This document shows, piece by piece, positions 44,312-58,267 of a stretch of 60,207 nucleotides of DNA; the stretch's first letter is position 1; each line of letters opens with the position of its first letter. The stretch comes from Mesotaenium endlicherianum (Eukaryota; Streptophyta; Zygnematophyceae; Zygnematales; Mesotaeniaceae). The DNA lies in the NCBI GenBank assembly GCA_009602735.1, contig WELA01003365.1, positions 277,561-337,767 on the forward strand. The letters are read 5' to 3'. The notes under the pieces are model-generated. The model saw only the letters and a program-made list of their open reading frames with translations, was not told the origin of the DNA and searched no databases. The translations under genes were made by a program, and so were the position numbers.

Positions 44312-45698
44312 AGCGTCAACTATATAAGTCGAGAGTCCAAGAGCTTGTGCTCAGCTTACAACCAGTAACTATTGAGTATGCTCTCCAGAGCAAACTAGCA
44401 TGTAACTTCTTCACACTCTTGGTACAGCAAGCCACGATGCACAAGAAGCGCCTCCTGACAGCTGCTGGTTTTTACTAAATCTAGCTTCTTACAAACATGT
44501 TCGTAACAATCGCGCATTTGAGTCTCGATCGCATAAGCACCATTCAGGAACATTCGAGTGCTTAGGCCCGGTTTATTCGTGCTTATTCGTGCTTGTCGAC
44601 GCTTGTCGATGAAACATGATGTTATATGAGCACGAGCACAGTGCTACGGCTTGTCTTACATCCTGCCTATTTCGTACGCCCTCGATGAACTAATCTTTGT
44701 GGCAGGGTGTGCTCTGTCGCAACATGTTAAGGAGATCAGGGAATGCTCCATGCTGGTGAACTTGTGGCCCATCAGACATGGATGGTACCTGCCCGCTCCT
44801 CCTCTCACGCAGAACGTAGAGAGTCCAGTGGATGCTTGCTTCCTACCCTTCCTCAATATCTTGAAGTGTAATACGCTGAAGCATGTGATCTGCTCAAGGT
44901 TCCTAATATGACCATCCGCACAAACTTGAGCTAAGACATGACTGACAGTTGAAAAATGGCCTCATGCTCTGCCTGCTGTGAACACGTTTCAAGGAAATGT
45001 CAGGCTCTAGGCTTGACCCTCAAGATTCTAGATGTAAATACTGAGTCAGCTTTGTAATTTCTCCATATAAGCACCATGTAATCTTTGATGTACTCATCAT
45101 AAACATGCTTGAGTGGAAACCAATTATATATGCAGACGTTGCGGCTGCATATGCATCAGGGCTCACAGTCAGACTTGGAGTTCAGAGAGAGGGAGCTTAT
45201 GTGAGCTCCAATTGCATTAACAGTCATACGCGTCTATCTCTGGTGCAGATTTCAGGTAAATGTTAGGTTCAAACTGAACAGGAAACTCAGAAGCTTCATG
45301 GAGTCTACTTTTTAGACTTTCGGTGGGAATCTCTGCTTCACTTTCCCTGCTAGGAAATTTCCACTTCATCCTATTAGATTGCCAGGCTTGTATATGAAAA
45401 GTGGGACTGCAAGTACAACTTAATACTTACTTCAGCTTTTTGCTTAGACTGGTTGAGCTTAAAGTCAAAAAGTTATACCTTCCTTGCTCCACACAGGACA
45501 ACAATTGTTTTACTTCTCCAGTCTTCATACATGGCTGAAGGTGGGATAATAAGTGCATTTACCTCGAGCAGACCTGAAAAGCACATTCCGTCTCTACCTT
45601 GTCAGCTGAAAGATAAAGGCTCGGAGCTTGGTCGGGCATTGAGCATGGGGCAGCAAGCAGAAACTCTACATGTGACAATATTCTTTCTGCTGGTGCAG
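44312..45698. other. Spacer between divergent genes; no gene recognised
   Basis: It should contain the promoters of the SelS-like gene (-) and of the HESO1-like gene (+), and any 5' exon of the latter. The tandem ttattcgtgcttattcgtgc at about 44575 is a short repeat. Confidence 0.4.
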
Positions 45699-48600
45699 TT
45701 GTGGTCCAGGCAAACGAAGCAGCAGAGGCTGCCAAGTTGACATGGGCACCTGGCGCTGCTCAGGCCCTCTCATCGCTGCTGGAGGTTGTCGTCAGTAGGC
45801 TGGAGCTCGGCAGTGCTGACATCAGTGCACGACGGGGCCTGATTTTGCGGATTAAGAATCTCGTGCATGTGACTGAGCCAGGTATGCTGTGCAGGCAGCC
45901 CATCTTTTGGGTGAGGTGCATTTCTTCGTTGACTTACTGACAATAAATACCTGTCCACGAAGGTGTACTTACTCCTGATCATGTTCAGAATTTATCCTAA
46001 ACGCTATGTTGCAGTCTCTGGTACTGTGTCTATCTGTTGCCCTTCAGCCTGCAGAACTCGTTGATTAGGACCACTCTAAACAGGTCAAGCTGCAGCTTGA
46101 CTCGCACGTGCAAATCATAGGCGAACAACAGTTAGTTGTTCAGTGCATACAAATGTAACCCACTTCAAATTCCAAGCAGCAACACGGGCCACGGATTGCT
46201 CCAGCTACTCATGATTCTAGTGGTGTTTGGGTGGGGTTGCTGGGGGGCGTGCTGTCAAGACAGGCACTGATGTGGCATGTTTTGGCTCTTTCGAGAAAGG
46301 TCTCTCGCTGCCTGGATCTGATCTGGACCTTTCGCTGGACTTGTCGTGCCACTCTATCCGTAAGTTTCGGAATGGCGAAGAGACTCAAGAAGATAAGGTG
46401 GGTATCCTCAGGCGGTTGCTCCGCTTGCTCTATTCCATGGCCCGAGGTGAACTCTTTGTCCTCTTACTCTCTCTCCCAATCTCTCTCTCTCTCCCTCTAC
46501 CTCTCACCCGCTTCCCTCTCCCCCATTCCCTCCCCCCCATACATCGCTCCCTCCCTCTCTCTGCCTTTCACTCGCTGGCGTGCCCGTGCAAATTTCTGAC
46601 ATGTTCTGCACATTTACTGCAGGCACTGCTCGTGTGTCCTCTCTGTGGCCCTTCTCCTACCTAAGCTACACCTCAGCACTCTGTCAACCAGTCAGTTCGC
46701 ACCCTCTTATGGCCGCAGCTGGCTAGCGTCACTAAGGGGCGCTGCTGCGCTGGGAGGCTACCAGCCAGTGGAGTGAGGCCAGGCCAGAGCCCACTGCGAA
46801 TCTCTGCTGTCATATTCTGCGCCATGTGTTCCAGGCGGGCCAAACTCCAGGCCCGTTATCTGAAACCCTGCTGTGTTCCGGGCCTCCCTGTGGCAGAGGG
46901 CCAGATAAGCAAGCTGTCGCCGGTGCTGAGGGCCTCGGTGCCCGTGGTGAGCTTCGTGGAGTGTGGCACGGGCGTGTCGTGCGACGTGACGGTCAGCAAC
47001 TACGACGGCATGTTCCGCTCGCGCGTGCTGCGCATGATCATGCCTCTCGCCCCCCACTTCCGCCCCCTCTGCTTGCTGGTTAGTGTACCTGCCCCTCCCA
47101 CACCCCTCCCCCCCCNGCACCTCTGCGATCTGCGACCACATGGTGCGCTTCAGCCATGTAGGGTTGAGATCTGCAGGGACTTGGCAGCTCTTTGCTTGTT
47201 CTGCTTCCGTGCAAAACCAACTGGCACAACTCATTGGCTCTCACTCTCTCTGTCCCTTCCTCCCCACCAGGTAGCTATGGATCGTGGGGAGGTGAGCTCT
47301 TCTCTCCTCTGGACCATGCACCACTCACTTAAATCTCTGTATGGATATTTTGGAATTCCTGAGGCGATTTGTTGGTCCGGGGACTGGCCGTGAGTCAGCA
47401 CGCCAGGTCATACCTGCCATAGGGTTAACTCCACCTGCTCAGGCAGCAGCCCACCGGCCCCTACGCGCCCTTTCACGTGCACCAGCTGGCGGGAGAACTG
47501 TGGGGCAGCGCATATCATTCACAATGCACACTCCTCTCCTCTGCGGGCGTGGGCAAGCAGGTGAAGGCGTGGGCCAGGTGGCAGGACGTGAACGCCTCCA
47601 CCAGGGGCACCCTCAACTCCGTCTCGTGGGTGCTCCTTGTCGCCCTGCACCTCCAGGCATGCTATGCTGCACTCTTTCCTTCTCTCTCTTTTCTCTTGGG
47701 TAGCTGGCCACCTGTCAGGCATCGATAGGATCACCATGTATGCTGGCTTGGAGGGGCTACTGGGTTGCATTTAACTCCAGCGCTGCCACTAGCATATGTA
47801 TTTAAGTATTGCTCGTAGCAAAGGAAGGGGACAAGGCAGCTGGCGGCATCTAGCAAGAGAAGCTGCTGCTCTCATTGCAAGCAGAGGGGGAGCAAGAGAG
47901 TGGTGCCTGTGGTTCTGACTATGATGGTGTCTGCCTCGTCAATCGCTGCGGATCCATCACTGGCAGGGGAGGTTGCCCTGAGGCATGCCCGCCAGCTGGC
48001 ACGTGCAGTCCAGCCCTTGTATGCCTGTCACCCTTTTCTTGCACTCCCCGTACAGCCACAAGCTGTGAGCTCCCCGCACCGTGTGTGCCCTTGTGCTCCC
48101 AGTGCAAGCATGGCTGGGACGTACTGCTGGACAGGGAATGTGCCCCCTGTGGGCCAGAGGTGCAGGCGCGCGGCACTCTCATGTCTGGATGCAGCTCACG
48201 GAGGTGCTGGGCTGGGCTGGGCCGGGCTGCTTTTGTGTGGGCAGACGAGGTCCCCTCCCCTCCTGCCACCCTTCTCCGAGATCGTGGGCCCAGACGCAGG
48301 TCAGCAGCGGTCAAAGCATGGCGTTGTGCCACTTGTCCTGAGCATGCAGCTCGTGGCACGATTCATGCAAAGCAAGCAAAAGCTCCGCTTCTGTATGCGT
48401 GTGCGCATGTGAGCGCGTGTGTGAGTGCGCGCTTGTGTGTGCATGTTTCTTTCGTCTCTGTCCCCCTATGAGGTTTTTGAAGCTGTAAAAACCTTCAAAG
48501 TGCCCTCTTTCTGAGAAGTGCGTGAGCTTCTTCTGGATGAGCATGTATCAGTGTCCCCTTTCCAGCTCGTCACTCCCTGCTTCGTCTCTCTTTCTCCAAA

Positions 48601-50712
48601 TTGCTGGGCAGAGATAGGGGGCCTGTCAAATCTCAGAAGGATGGTTGACGTCAACGCGCGGCTCCAAGAGTGCCAGGCGCGCATGGATGCGCTCGCCGCC
48701 AGGTGGCAGCCTGCCAGCACAGCCTCCCTCGGCGAGCTCCTCGCCTCCTTCTTCACTCAGGTACATCCCCTCTTCGGATGACCTCCCGCTCCCATCTGTT
48801 GGTTGACGTTGCTTGCACTTCCTCCCAAATGTGCACTGCCAGAGAATTGGTGGGGAGGGTGCAATTTGCTGAAGCTCTTATGCAGTGCGGGTGCTGTTGG
48901 GAGCCTGTGCGCTTGTGCCGTCTGGGAATCAGCGATGGCTGAGCTGAGCTCTATGGCTTGCGGCATGCACGCCCTTCGTCCTCCTGGCCCCCGCTCACGC
49001 CCAGACCCCCACGTGTCTCACTAGCACTATTGATTCCTGCTCCCAAAACCAAATGTAATTGGTTTCAGTGTGGTCACATCAGCTTCACAAGGATTGAGTT
49101 AAAACTATCTGAATGATCTGTGGTTTCAGCTGGTGTGTATGCGTGGGCTCTCGCACGCGTGTTTCATCGCTGATTGTCTTTGAGGCGTGTCGCTTGGCAC
49201 GCGCGCAAGTCCTGCCAGGCAACGCTAACTTTGCAGTTGGTGATCGTGCGTGTGTGGGTGCTTCTGATGAGGGCCAGATGGCAGCGGTAGAGGAGGAGTC
49301 ATGGGAAAGAGGGCTGTGTGCCAGCACATATCGCGGCTGCTGGACGACTAAAGAGTGGACCACTCACGCGTACTCCTCGGCCATGGGGGTGAGTCACCTT
49401 TTGCATATGCTTCGTCCTTCATTCACGTCAAACAGTTTTTATCTGAACCAAGCATACATGCGGTTGCCTGAAGGTGCACTCACCCGGTTGTCAGGAGGTC
49501 CACCTGCACCCACTCGTGGGAAGCAACAAGTAATCTGAACGAGCCTATCCTCGCTACTTTGTTTATTGTTTCTTTGTTATAGGCCAAAAAATGAGGTGTG
49601 ACGTGCTTCAGGCAAACACATTCACTTTAGTTGTCATCTCTTGCGCACATGAACGCCCATGGCATAGAACATTGTTAGCGTTAAGCCAGAAGGGCCTCTG
49701 TGTGGGTGTGTGTGGACCATCAGGCGGCATACTTACCGGAGGGAGTGAGGAATGACAGCAATTTAGTATGAGTCAGGGCAGGTTGCAAGCTCTCGAGAAC
49801 AGCCATCTGCCCTGGCTCGTTCTGCCCACTACACAACAAAAGCGTCCGTCCATACGCGGCCAACAGAGACCCACCCACCGTCATGCTTCGTGGTTGCGAC
49901 AGGTGGAGGACTTCATCGACACGAGCATGAACTGCGCGCGCGCGTGTCAGAAGCACGGGCGCGCACAGATCTACGCCGCGCTGCGCCAAGCCGCGGTCTC
50001 CGTGCGCGACGCCGCCCGGGTGGGCACCAAGAATGCTGCCGACGCGTGCGACGTTCAACTCTTTGGACGCCTGGTGTCCAGGGGCAAGCGCGCCCTCCGG
50101 GGCGACGAGGCCGCCCCAGCCCCCGCCCCCAAGAGCTCCCAGCGCCAGGTGGCGGCAGGCACCAGGCTGATCGTGGGCGCGGGCACCGGAAGCTTGCTCA
50201 GCTCCAGCTCGCCTCGAAAAGTATTGCCAACTGCTCCGGTTGTGCTCTCTCGCCCCCCCTTGCTGCCAGCGCCTGTACAGGACCCGCCGATACTGCCTGG
50301 GTACTCAAAAACCGCCCCCCCCAATGGGGCCCCTTCTCTCCCGCCACCGCTGGCCAACCCCTACAGCATGCAGTCGCAGTCGATTCCTCCCCCCATGCAG
50401 CAGTTGCCTGTTTACCACACGCCTCCAGGTAATTATGGCTACGAAGCCCCTTATAGTGGCCAAGTAAATCATAATGTGGGGTATGGGCAAGGGTCTGACC
50501 ATTACACCTCCTCGCAACCTACTATGAGTCATTACAACCAGAGTGTAAATAGCTGGCCTCCGCAAAGCGGGCAATATTCTCAAGGATATGTGCCCAGCTA
50601 CAGTATGGGAACACGACCTACTTATAATCAGCAGCCCTCCGACGTCACGGGTTACTATAACAGCCAGACCTGGTCGCCGTATGGAGGACCAAACCAGTAC
50701 AACCGCTACTAG
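45699..50712 (+). CDS. HESO1: Terminal uridylyltransferase, HESO1 type
   Basis: Exons joined by phase: 45699-45881, ~46221-46446, 46897-47078, 47561-47656, 48245-48299, 48612-48760, 49278-49388 and 49903-50712. The nucleotidyltransferase signature is FGSFEKGLSLPGSDLDLSLD (two catalytic Asp). The third Asp is in SCDVTVSN. Then come VKAWARWQDVN, RGTLNSVSWVLL, SPPLLPPFSEI, SLGELLASFF and VEDFIDTSMNCARAC (the EDPF...NxAR element). HESO1 uridylates unmethylated miRNAs and RISC cleavage fragments for decay. The final 200 residues are Pro/Gln/Tyr/Ser-rich, as in plant HESO1. All three catalytic aspartates are kept. The first exon and the link to the second are unresolved. The exon ending at 47656 uses a GC donor, and the N at 47116 lies in an intron. 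Confidence 0.8.
48395..48450 (+). repeat. GT-rich microsatellite in an intron
   Basis: Imperfect (GT/GC)n run (gcgtgtgtgagtgcgcgc-like) in the intron between exons 48245-48299 and 48612-48760 of the HESO1-type gene. Confidence 0.8.
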
Positions 50713-51999
50713 TCGTCGTGCGGCGTACCCACACTTAGTCAGCCATCAAGGGATGTTGCACATAGTCACTGAGCACCCCTGGTTGCTCATCAGCCAGACA
50801 TATTATGCTTGGTATTCCTTTTTTATTCAAAACAAAATAAAAGCTTGGGCTCACCTTGCCCCGACTACATACACTTCACAGCGGTGTTCACCTTCTGGGA
50901 GAGGGGGAGTGGCTGTTACATCACAACTTGTGCTAATGAGCTCACAACTTAACTCACGTACGGCATGAACCTACCGTCCAGGGTATGAAACCATTATGAA
51001 ATTAATGAGGCATACGATTATTTTACGCATTGGTTAATGAGGAACAAGTATACGTCATCTCAAAGAAGTGCGTCAAACCAGTTCTTATGACTAGAGCTCA
51101 GAGGCCTCTTGTGTGATCTACATCGATCGACTCGTAGTACGCCTGTATGAAGGCAAAGTATTTACCCAAGTATATATTTTCACTATCACAGAAGAAGCAG
51201 GACAGCGTGCACTTGACTAGCAGTACAAAATTCAAGTGATGGCCCAGGCTGGTGAATATTTTGCATCAAATCAGGAGATGAGTAATAGCTCTTATATGCA
51301 AGACCTAAACTATGATAAGCAGTAAATCTCTACATGGTTACATTCCAATCAATGTAGTAGTAAGGTTAATTATAGTCGTTGCAGCTAATGAAGATGATTC
51401 TGGTATGTTTTTTTCCAAAAAAAATATCTGCAATTGTACAACACTCCTTATGCATGTGGACCAAAGGGAGTAAAAACAATGTAGTACTACAACTTCTTAT
51501 TTGGGGGAAAGGGGGCTTATATGCTTGGAAGGAAATGAGCAGTTATAGCCGTCGGCCACAAAAAAATGAGTGAAATCATTTCGTGTACTACATCAGGCTT
51601 CATATTTTCAGCTTGTTAAAAAGTGTGTATCACAACACGTAACTTACTTGTTACAAAGAAGCCTCCTGGAAGCGCAACACGACCTTCACATTGAAATACG
51701 GCCACCCATTTCACTGAGCCGTGTGGCCCTTTTATTGTCCAACAACTCTAACTATACCTGAGATGCCCATCACGACCTGAATTTACCCCAATTTGACAAC
51801 CAAAGAGAGACACACCAAGGTTGTTGCCCAGCCTATCTGGACACCCCTCGGCTCAACCCCGACCTTCTACCTCTGAGCTGACAAGGCAGCCAATGAGAGC
51901 CCCCCCACCCAGCCCTATGTACCAACAACAATACGTTTGCCCCTACCAGCTTTCCAATCTATACACGTCTCGCTCGCTCCTCAGCCCTCCACAGCGAGC
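50713..51999. other. 3' UTRs of the convergent HESO1-type and TRRAP genes
   Basis: AT-rich, no supported coding frame. Both flanking genes end here, so it must hold two polyadenylation regions; aaaataaaagc at about 50830 is a candidate signal for the plus-strand gene. Confidence 0.5.
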
Positions 52000-54900
52000 C
52001 TAGAACCAGGGATGCCACGTGGGATCCATCAAGCACAGGTTCCTCGGCCGCAGGGCCGCCTCCACGAGCTCGATCACGCCCTTCTGCACTGACACCGGCA
52101 CAGGCGGCGCTCCGTTTCCCTCTCCTCCATCGTCCTGCCAGAAAACAAACGGCTTACTGTGTCAACTTACGTTGTAGCCAGCCGGCTGTCACAGCCTTCA
52201 GAGGGCTGGCACGCCGTTTGCACTTGAAGCAGTGAGCCTCCCGATGTTACGTCAACTGTCACTTCAAGGCATCATCTACTATCCATATCCGATAGAGCTA
52301 CAAACATTTTACACAAGCATTGAATTTTGTTATCTCAAAGCAGAAGAAAGGTTCATGAAGCCACTCGCTGCGAGCTGCAGCAGGGAGGTGGCCAGGGAGG
52401 AGAGGGCGAGGGAGGAGCACCTCTGGCACGTAGGACTGCGGCGCAATCCGATTGAGGCGCTCCATCACGCCGTCAATGTTGGCCGAAACTTTCTGCTTCA
52501 GCTCCGCCGTCGAAAGGCCCCCTCCCCCGCCCATGGGCTGCTGGCCCGCAGGCCGACGCCACGACCAGGAGATGAGGTCGTCGCGGAAGAACATCGCCAG
52601 CTGGTGCTGCACGTGCGCGCTCTGCACACCCACACCACACAACCACACACACACATATCAACGGGTGCGGCGTTACCTCATGCAAGCTGCTCGGGCCTCC
52701 TTGCCACTTGGCAGCCGGGCCAAACCGGGAACCAAAGCAAGTGCCGTGTTGCCATCGACCAGAGTCCCATGCCCTACGCCTATACACGTCCTGGCACCTG
52801 ATCCCAGGGGCCAGGGAGCTTACGGGCCACCACCGCACTAAGGGCCACCAATCAAAGGGAGAATGGGAGGACAAGCCACACACAGGCGCATCTATGACGA
52901 GTGATCATATGTGAGAGCATCCTGCTTCTGGAGGTGGAGCTTGCAAACACAATTTCCGCAGGGAGGTAGCGGGGGCCTTAGTGGCACCTCTCGCACATGT
53001 CCCAAGACGAAACATCACGAAGCGCATTCCTTCAGCCAACAGCCCATAGCCTGCCTGCCCGCGCTGCATCCAGCGCGAGTGGCAGCAGCTACCACCTCCG
53101 CCGGGACAGCCCCACCTCCTGCCTCCTACCCTCCTTGTTTGTACTATGGCAGGTGCAGCAACGGTACCAGCCAGAGCAGTGGCGGGAGCAGGAGCAATGG
53201 CAAACAGTGACACGGCCAAACAGGGCTTCAGTAAAACAGGGCGTGGGGCAGCGTGCTTGGCAGTACTGCCCCTGGCTGCTTGCGGGCAGCAGGAATGAGG
53301 AGCACAGAGCTGGCAGTGCATACTTTGGGGGCAACGATGGCTTGGGCCGACGCGCACATGGCAGCCACAAAGAGGCCGTCGGTGCCGAAGTGTGTGAGGA
53401 ACGTCTGGATGTTGCGCGTCAGCCGGAAGGGCACGGGCTCCTGGCACTCCACGATCCCGTTGGCATCGTACGCTGCGCCGCCCACATCCCCACCCCCACG
53501 GCAGAGCCGAGAAAGCACAGGAACGTTGAGCAAGAATCACAGACCAAAGAAAGAGAACACAAGTCTAAACGGGCCAAGACAAGAACAAGATATGATTGAA
53601 AGTACATGAAGTGTACCCATATCAAGTCTATGATGAAGAACGCCCAACTACGCACGACATCAGCAGAGCCCAGTGGTCTCCAAGAGCGAGAGCGAGAGCG
53701 TGCAAAGGAGCACACCGCAGGCAGATGGCACTGGGCAGGCAGAAGGAGAACAAGAAGGAAGAGAACTGGGACAAGAAAATGTCTAGCTGACGGTAGAAGA
53801 GAGGGGACAAAAGACAGAGGAGAGAGTATGCAGCAGAGGGACACGCGCGGGGGGGAGAGAGGTGGTCAGCGAGGCAGGGAGGCCAACCAGGGATGGGAGG
53901 GGAGGGGGGGGAGGCGTACTGGGGTGGAAGTCGGTCTGGAACACTTTGCCGGTGTTCTTTGCAAAGAGGATCTTGTTGGGCGAGCGGCCGCCGATCTGCA
54001 GCAGGTATGACACGCAGCCCGAGAGCGCCAGCTGCGCCGCAAACTGCTTCTTGAACGTCCACAGGTGGTTGGACGTGGGCAGCGACTTGTACATGAACTG
54101 CGACAGGATGTTCTCGCTCACCAGCTTCGCCGTCACCTCGCTGTACGTGGCCAGCCGCAGCTCCACCAGCGCCTCCCCCGACATCTGCTCCCCCTCCTCC
54201 GCCCCCCCCTCCCCCCACAGTCCCAATCACCCCGCAAGCCCAGCGGTTGCACCTTGTCAGCTGGCTACTCAGCGGTGCACTTGCTCATTGCTCCTTGTTG
54301 GACCGGAGGCGCCGAGTGGCAGAAGGCCCCAAGTGGTGCTGCGAGTGCGGCCAGCTGTTGCAACTGCAGCTCTGTGGCAGAAGCAACGGCAGTAGCGGCG
54401 GCAGCGGGGACAAGGCTTGGCACGGGAGGGTGAAGCAGGGCAGTGGTGATGCTGCTGCAAATGGAGAGCCTTCTTTGATACCCTCTGATGCCGCATCTAA
54501 ACAGCTGCTCCTTCATAAGACACTGTCCGAGGCAGGCAGGCAGGCAGGCAGGGCAGGGCAGGGCAGGGCAGGGGAACGCACAGAGTTGGTGATGGCGGAG
54601 TTGAGCTTCTCCTTGAAGTAGGCGATGGGGCCGTCCGCCTCGCGCCCGTAGCGCGCGCAGTTCACGTCGTACACCTCCGCCAGCGTGCTGTACGTTGCCT
54701 CGTCCTCCACCAGCCTCACCTGCGCACGCACACGCCCAACCCATGCACAGGCGCACGCACACATCCCAACACCCCACTTATCAATGCAATGTTTGCCTCG
54801 TCCAACAGGTCGATGCTTCTTGCCAAATGCTGCAGGCACCAAGCAGGAAAGCCCGCACGCACGGCGCCTGCTGATACGGGTGCAGGGACGTGCATGCGCA

Positions 54901-57900
54901 TGTGTGACGGCACGTGCTGCGTCTTGCATGTGCGCTAGTGCATGTGCTTCTTACCCTAACCCATGCAGCATATGAAAATGCATCAAACAGCACCTTTCAT
55001 GACACGAGGGTCATAGAAGAGGAACATTGCGAGGCAGCATTCACACACCCACAGACACAACCAGGCACACATACAGAAACAGAGAGCGAGGACAAGCAGA
55101 AGTGTCTCCCCTCGTCACTCCCCTCCCGTCTCCGCTTGGCCCCTTCAGTACCTGGGGCCAGACGGGGATGATGATGGGGGTGTGGAAGGCGAGGTTGCGG
55201 CGGCGCGACTCCTTGTGCTTGTCCAGCAGCCGGTTGATGACGCGGAACAGCTGCACCATGCGCTCGTCGCTGCGCGCGGACGGCGTCAGCGACGTCTGCA
55301 CCAGAAAGTGGCGGCTGGAGCCGTCGGAGCCCACCAGCGTGAGGCGCCGGTGGCTGCTGCCGTGGCGCCGCACGATGGGTACGTCCGCGCCGATGTGGTC
55401 CACCTTCACCGTGTTCTCCGGATGGATCTCCTGCATGCGTTTCTCCCCCCATCCCCCCCCCCACACACATGCGCGCGCACACACACATGGACGCACACAC
55501 GCGCGCACACACGCACAGCCGCACACGCGCACACACACGCACACACAGCGACTTAGCCACACATTCCACCAGAGCGAAGAATAAGGGAAGAGGCAGCAGC
55601 AGGACAGATGTCGGTCAGCATCGCCTGACAGCCTCAGCCCCCCCTACCCGCCCCTCTTACATCTCCCCAGCATTTTAGATGCGGGCACCACCCACCGAGC
55701 CACACCATCCGGAAGGGCATGCCAGGATCCTCAGCTCAGAGCCCGCCAGTGTCTCAAAGCCCAGCACCCAATTGACTGCCTGCCAGCAACAGCTGTTGGC
55801 ATGCTCCCGCCTATGCGTGAATGGATAAACCGGATGCCCTTGCGCCAGACAAGCCTATCGCCTCGCAAAGGGGACAAGGACATGAAGTGGCAGGCAAGCA
55901 AACAGATGGCGAGTCTCATGCAGAGAATCCTTTGGGCTTACAGTGGAGGGGCCAAGGTTCAGAAGGTTGTGAGACGGAGGGACGGGCGGGCGGACGAACC
56001 TGGTCGCTGAAGTACTGGCCGGGCATCTCGATGTCGAGCACGTTCCAGTCGCGCAGGTGGCGGCTCTCCTCCTCCAGCTTCAGCACCCCCGGCAGCCGGT
56101 CCTCCACGTTGCTCTGTCCCCACTCACATGTAGGTAAGCCGCACCCCCCCAGACAAACACACACAAAGCATCCCACAAAGACACACCTTGACATAATTGA
56201 GTAATCGGGGCCACACACACCCACACAAGCGCGCGCACGCACACACACGCAAGGAGAGAGATGCACACAGCCACGCTACGTACCTCGTGCTTCTGAGAGG
56301 GTGTGGGACTCAGTCACATCATGCTTGGCGGTGCGTAGCAAAATTGCGACACACTTCTCAGAATATTACCCTGACTCGAATGAGGAGGGACAGCGGGGCA
56401 AGTCTCCAGGTGGGTGAATGGTGGGTGAAGTAGGTGGTGGTTGCACAAGCAGGGGCCGCCTCCTTGCAGTACGGCAAAGATCTGGAGCAGAAGCAACTGC
56501 TGGACGCTCCAGATGCCCCCTGCTTCCACGGGGCCAGACACTGATGACTTCAAGGCCACTGGCAGCTTTCCATGCACACATGAATCACAGGGAAAGAGGC
56601 GACACCAGCACCAGCCACCGCAGCAGCAGCCAGAAAGGGGAGAGGGTGCCGGCTGTAGCAGCCGCAACAGCAACCGCAGCAGCAGCCGTAGCAGCCAGAA
56701 CGGGAGAGGGCGGCAGCTGTGAAGCGCAGCAGCTCAGCCAGGAAGGGAGAGGACGGCGGCAGCAGCAGAGGGAGCAGCAGGAGCAGCAGGAGCCACACAG
56801 AAGAGAGGGACTAGGGGCCTGAGTTTCTCTAGGTCCTTTCTTTTTCTTTCGGGGTCACGTGGGAGGGGAGGGAGGAGGGGAGTGAGGAGGGGGGGGGGGG
56901 AAACACCTGCAGCACGCCCTCCCAGTGCTTGAGACGGCGGGTGAGCTCGGCCAGGCTGACGGGGAAGGAGTCGGTGGAGTCGGGGTCCAGGTCGCGCTCA
57001 AAGTCCTTCTTGTACTCGCTCACAAAGTCGGTGTGCTTGTTGACGGTGTCGGCGGAGAAGCACGCGCGGCACACGCCGTTGAGCTCCTTCTTGAGGCTGA
57101 CAGGCACCTCGCCCGTGGTGGCCGTGGGGTACTTGTAGCAGCGATGCAGCAGCGCATGCACCACCGCTAGCAGCCGCTCCTCCGGCAGAGGCACAAACTT
57201 GGACCCCATATCCGTCAGCATCAGCTGCTCTCTCGGTCAGACACGAATCCCCCCCCAGGCACGCACATGCACACACACACCATGTGCACGTGCACCCCGC
57301 GAGCAGACGCATGCACATACATACAGATTAAGGTGTCAGTGTGAGCCGTGCAAAGACTCTGACCCGCTTTGAAACGGCTGCCACCAGCATCCCCTCTGAC
57401 AATAGATCATACAGTCTCGCTAGAGGAACCTAGCATCTCCGGCGACGTGATTCAACCAGCCGAGAGCGAGAACACGGGCCTAGCACAAGTTTCAGCAGTT
57501 GCAATCGTCTCTGAACACGCACGACAGGACAGCAGGCAGCAGGCCTGCGCCATTGATGAGGCGAGACAGTGGCGGCGCCCACCTCGAGCTCCGCGGCCAG
57601 GTTGGCATGCTTCAGGCGCAGCTGCTCCATCACCTCCTTGGCCGCGTCAAATGCCGTCAGCGCCGACGCCGGCCAGCTGGCGGCGCTCGCGCTCCGCCTG
57701 AGGCCCGGCTGCAGCAGCGCCAGCTGGGCGCCGCCGTCTGCAGACGGATGGCCGCTCCCCGCGGCCGCCCCTGGCCCCGCGCCCTGGCTCGACACGTCAG
57801 CAGTGCCCCCCCCATCCATCACCTGGCCTCTTCCCGACGTGGAGGGCTCAGCCCCGCTTTGAGTGGGCGTGGCAGCCCGAGAAGGACCCATGCCACTCTC

Positions 57901-58178
57901 GCCCATCTGCTGGGGGCCAGCCGGGCCACCCTGGGAGCCACCGGCGTGGCCTGGCTGCGACGAACCGTCGGCTGCTGCCGGGGTGCCAGGTGTCTGCTGA
58001 GGAGGTCCTTGAGAGGAAGCTGGCCCCCCTGCCCTGCCCATGCCACCGCCGTTATTTCCACCTGGGCTGGCACCTGGGGCAAAGCCAGGGTCTGGAGCAG
58101 CAGAGCCAGGCGCACCCTGAGCCTGAGCATGAGCCTGGGCCTGGGCCTGGTTCGCATGGTGCGCCTGCGCCTGTGCCA

Positions 58179-58218
<40 letters not shown>

Positions 58219-58223
58219 GTGGA

Positions 58224-58267
<44 letters not shown>

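Noticed and set aside
44651..44911. Gene at 44.65-44.91 kb
   Set aside because: Open frame without motif, splice signals or coding bias; lies in the spacer between divergent genes.
53600..53870. An extra TRRAP exon between 53473 and 53919
   Set aside because: The open stretches there are Ser/Leu-rich and do not join in phase; flanking exons already meet exactly (Thr codon split 1+2).
54247..54621. Plus-strand gene at 54.2-54.6 kb
   Set aside because: It lies across a TRRAP intron and exon edge on the opposite strand; the composition is explained by the minus-strand gene and a gcagg repeat.
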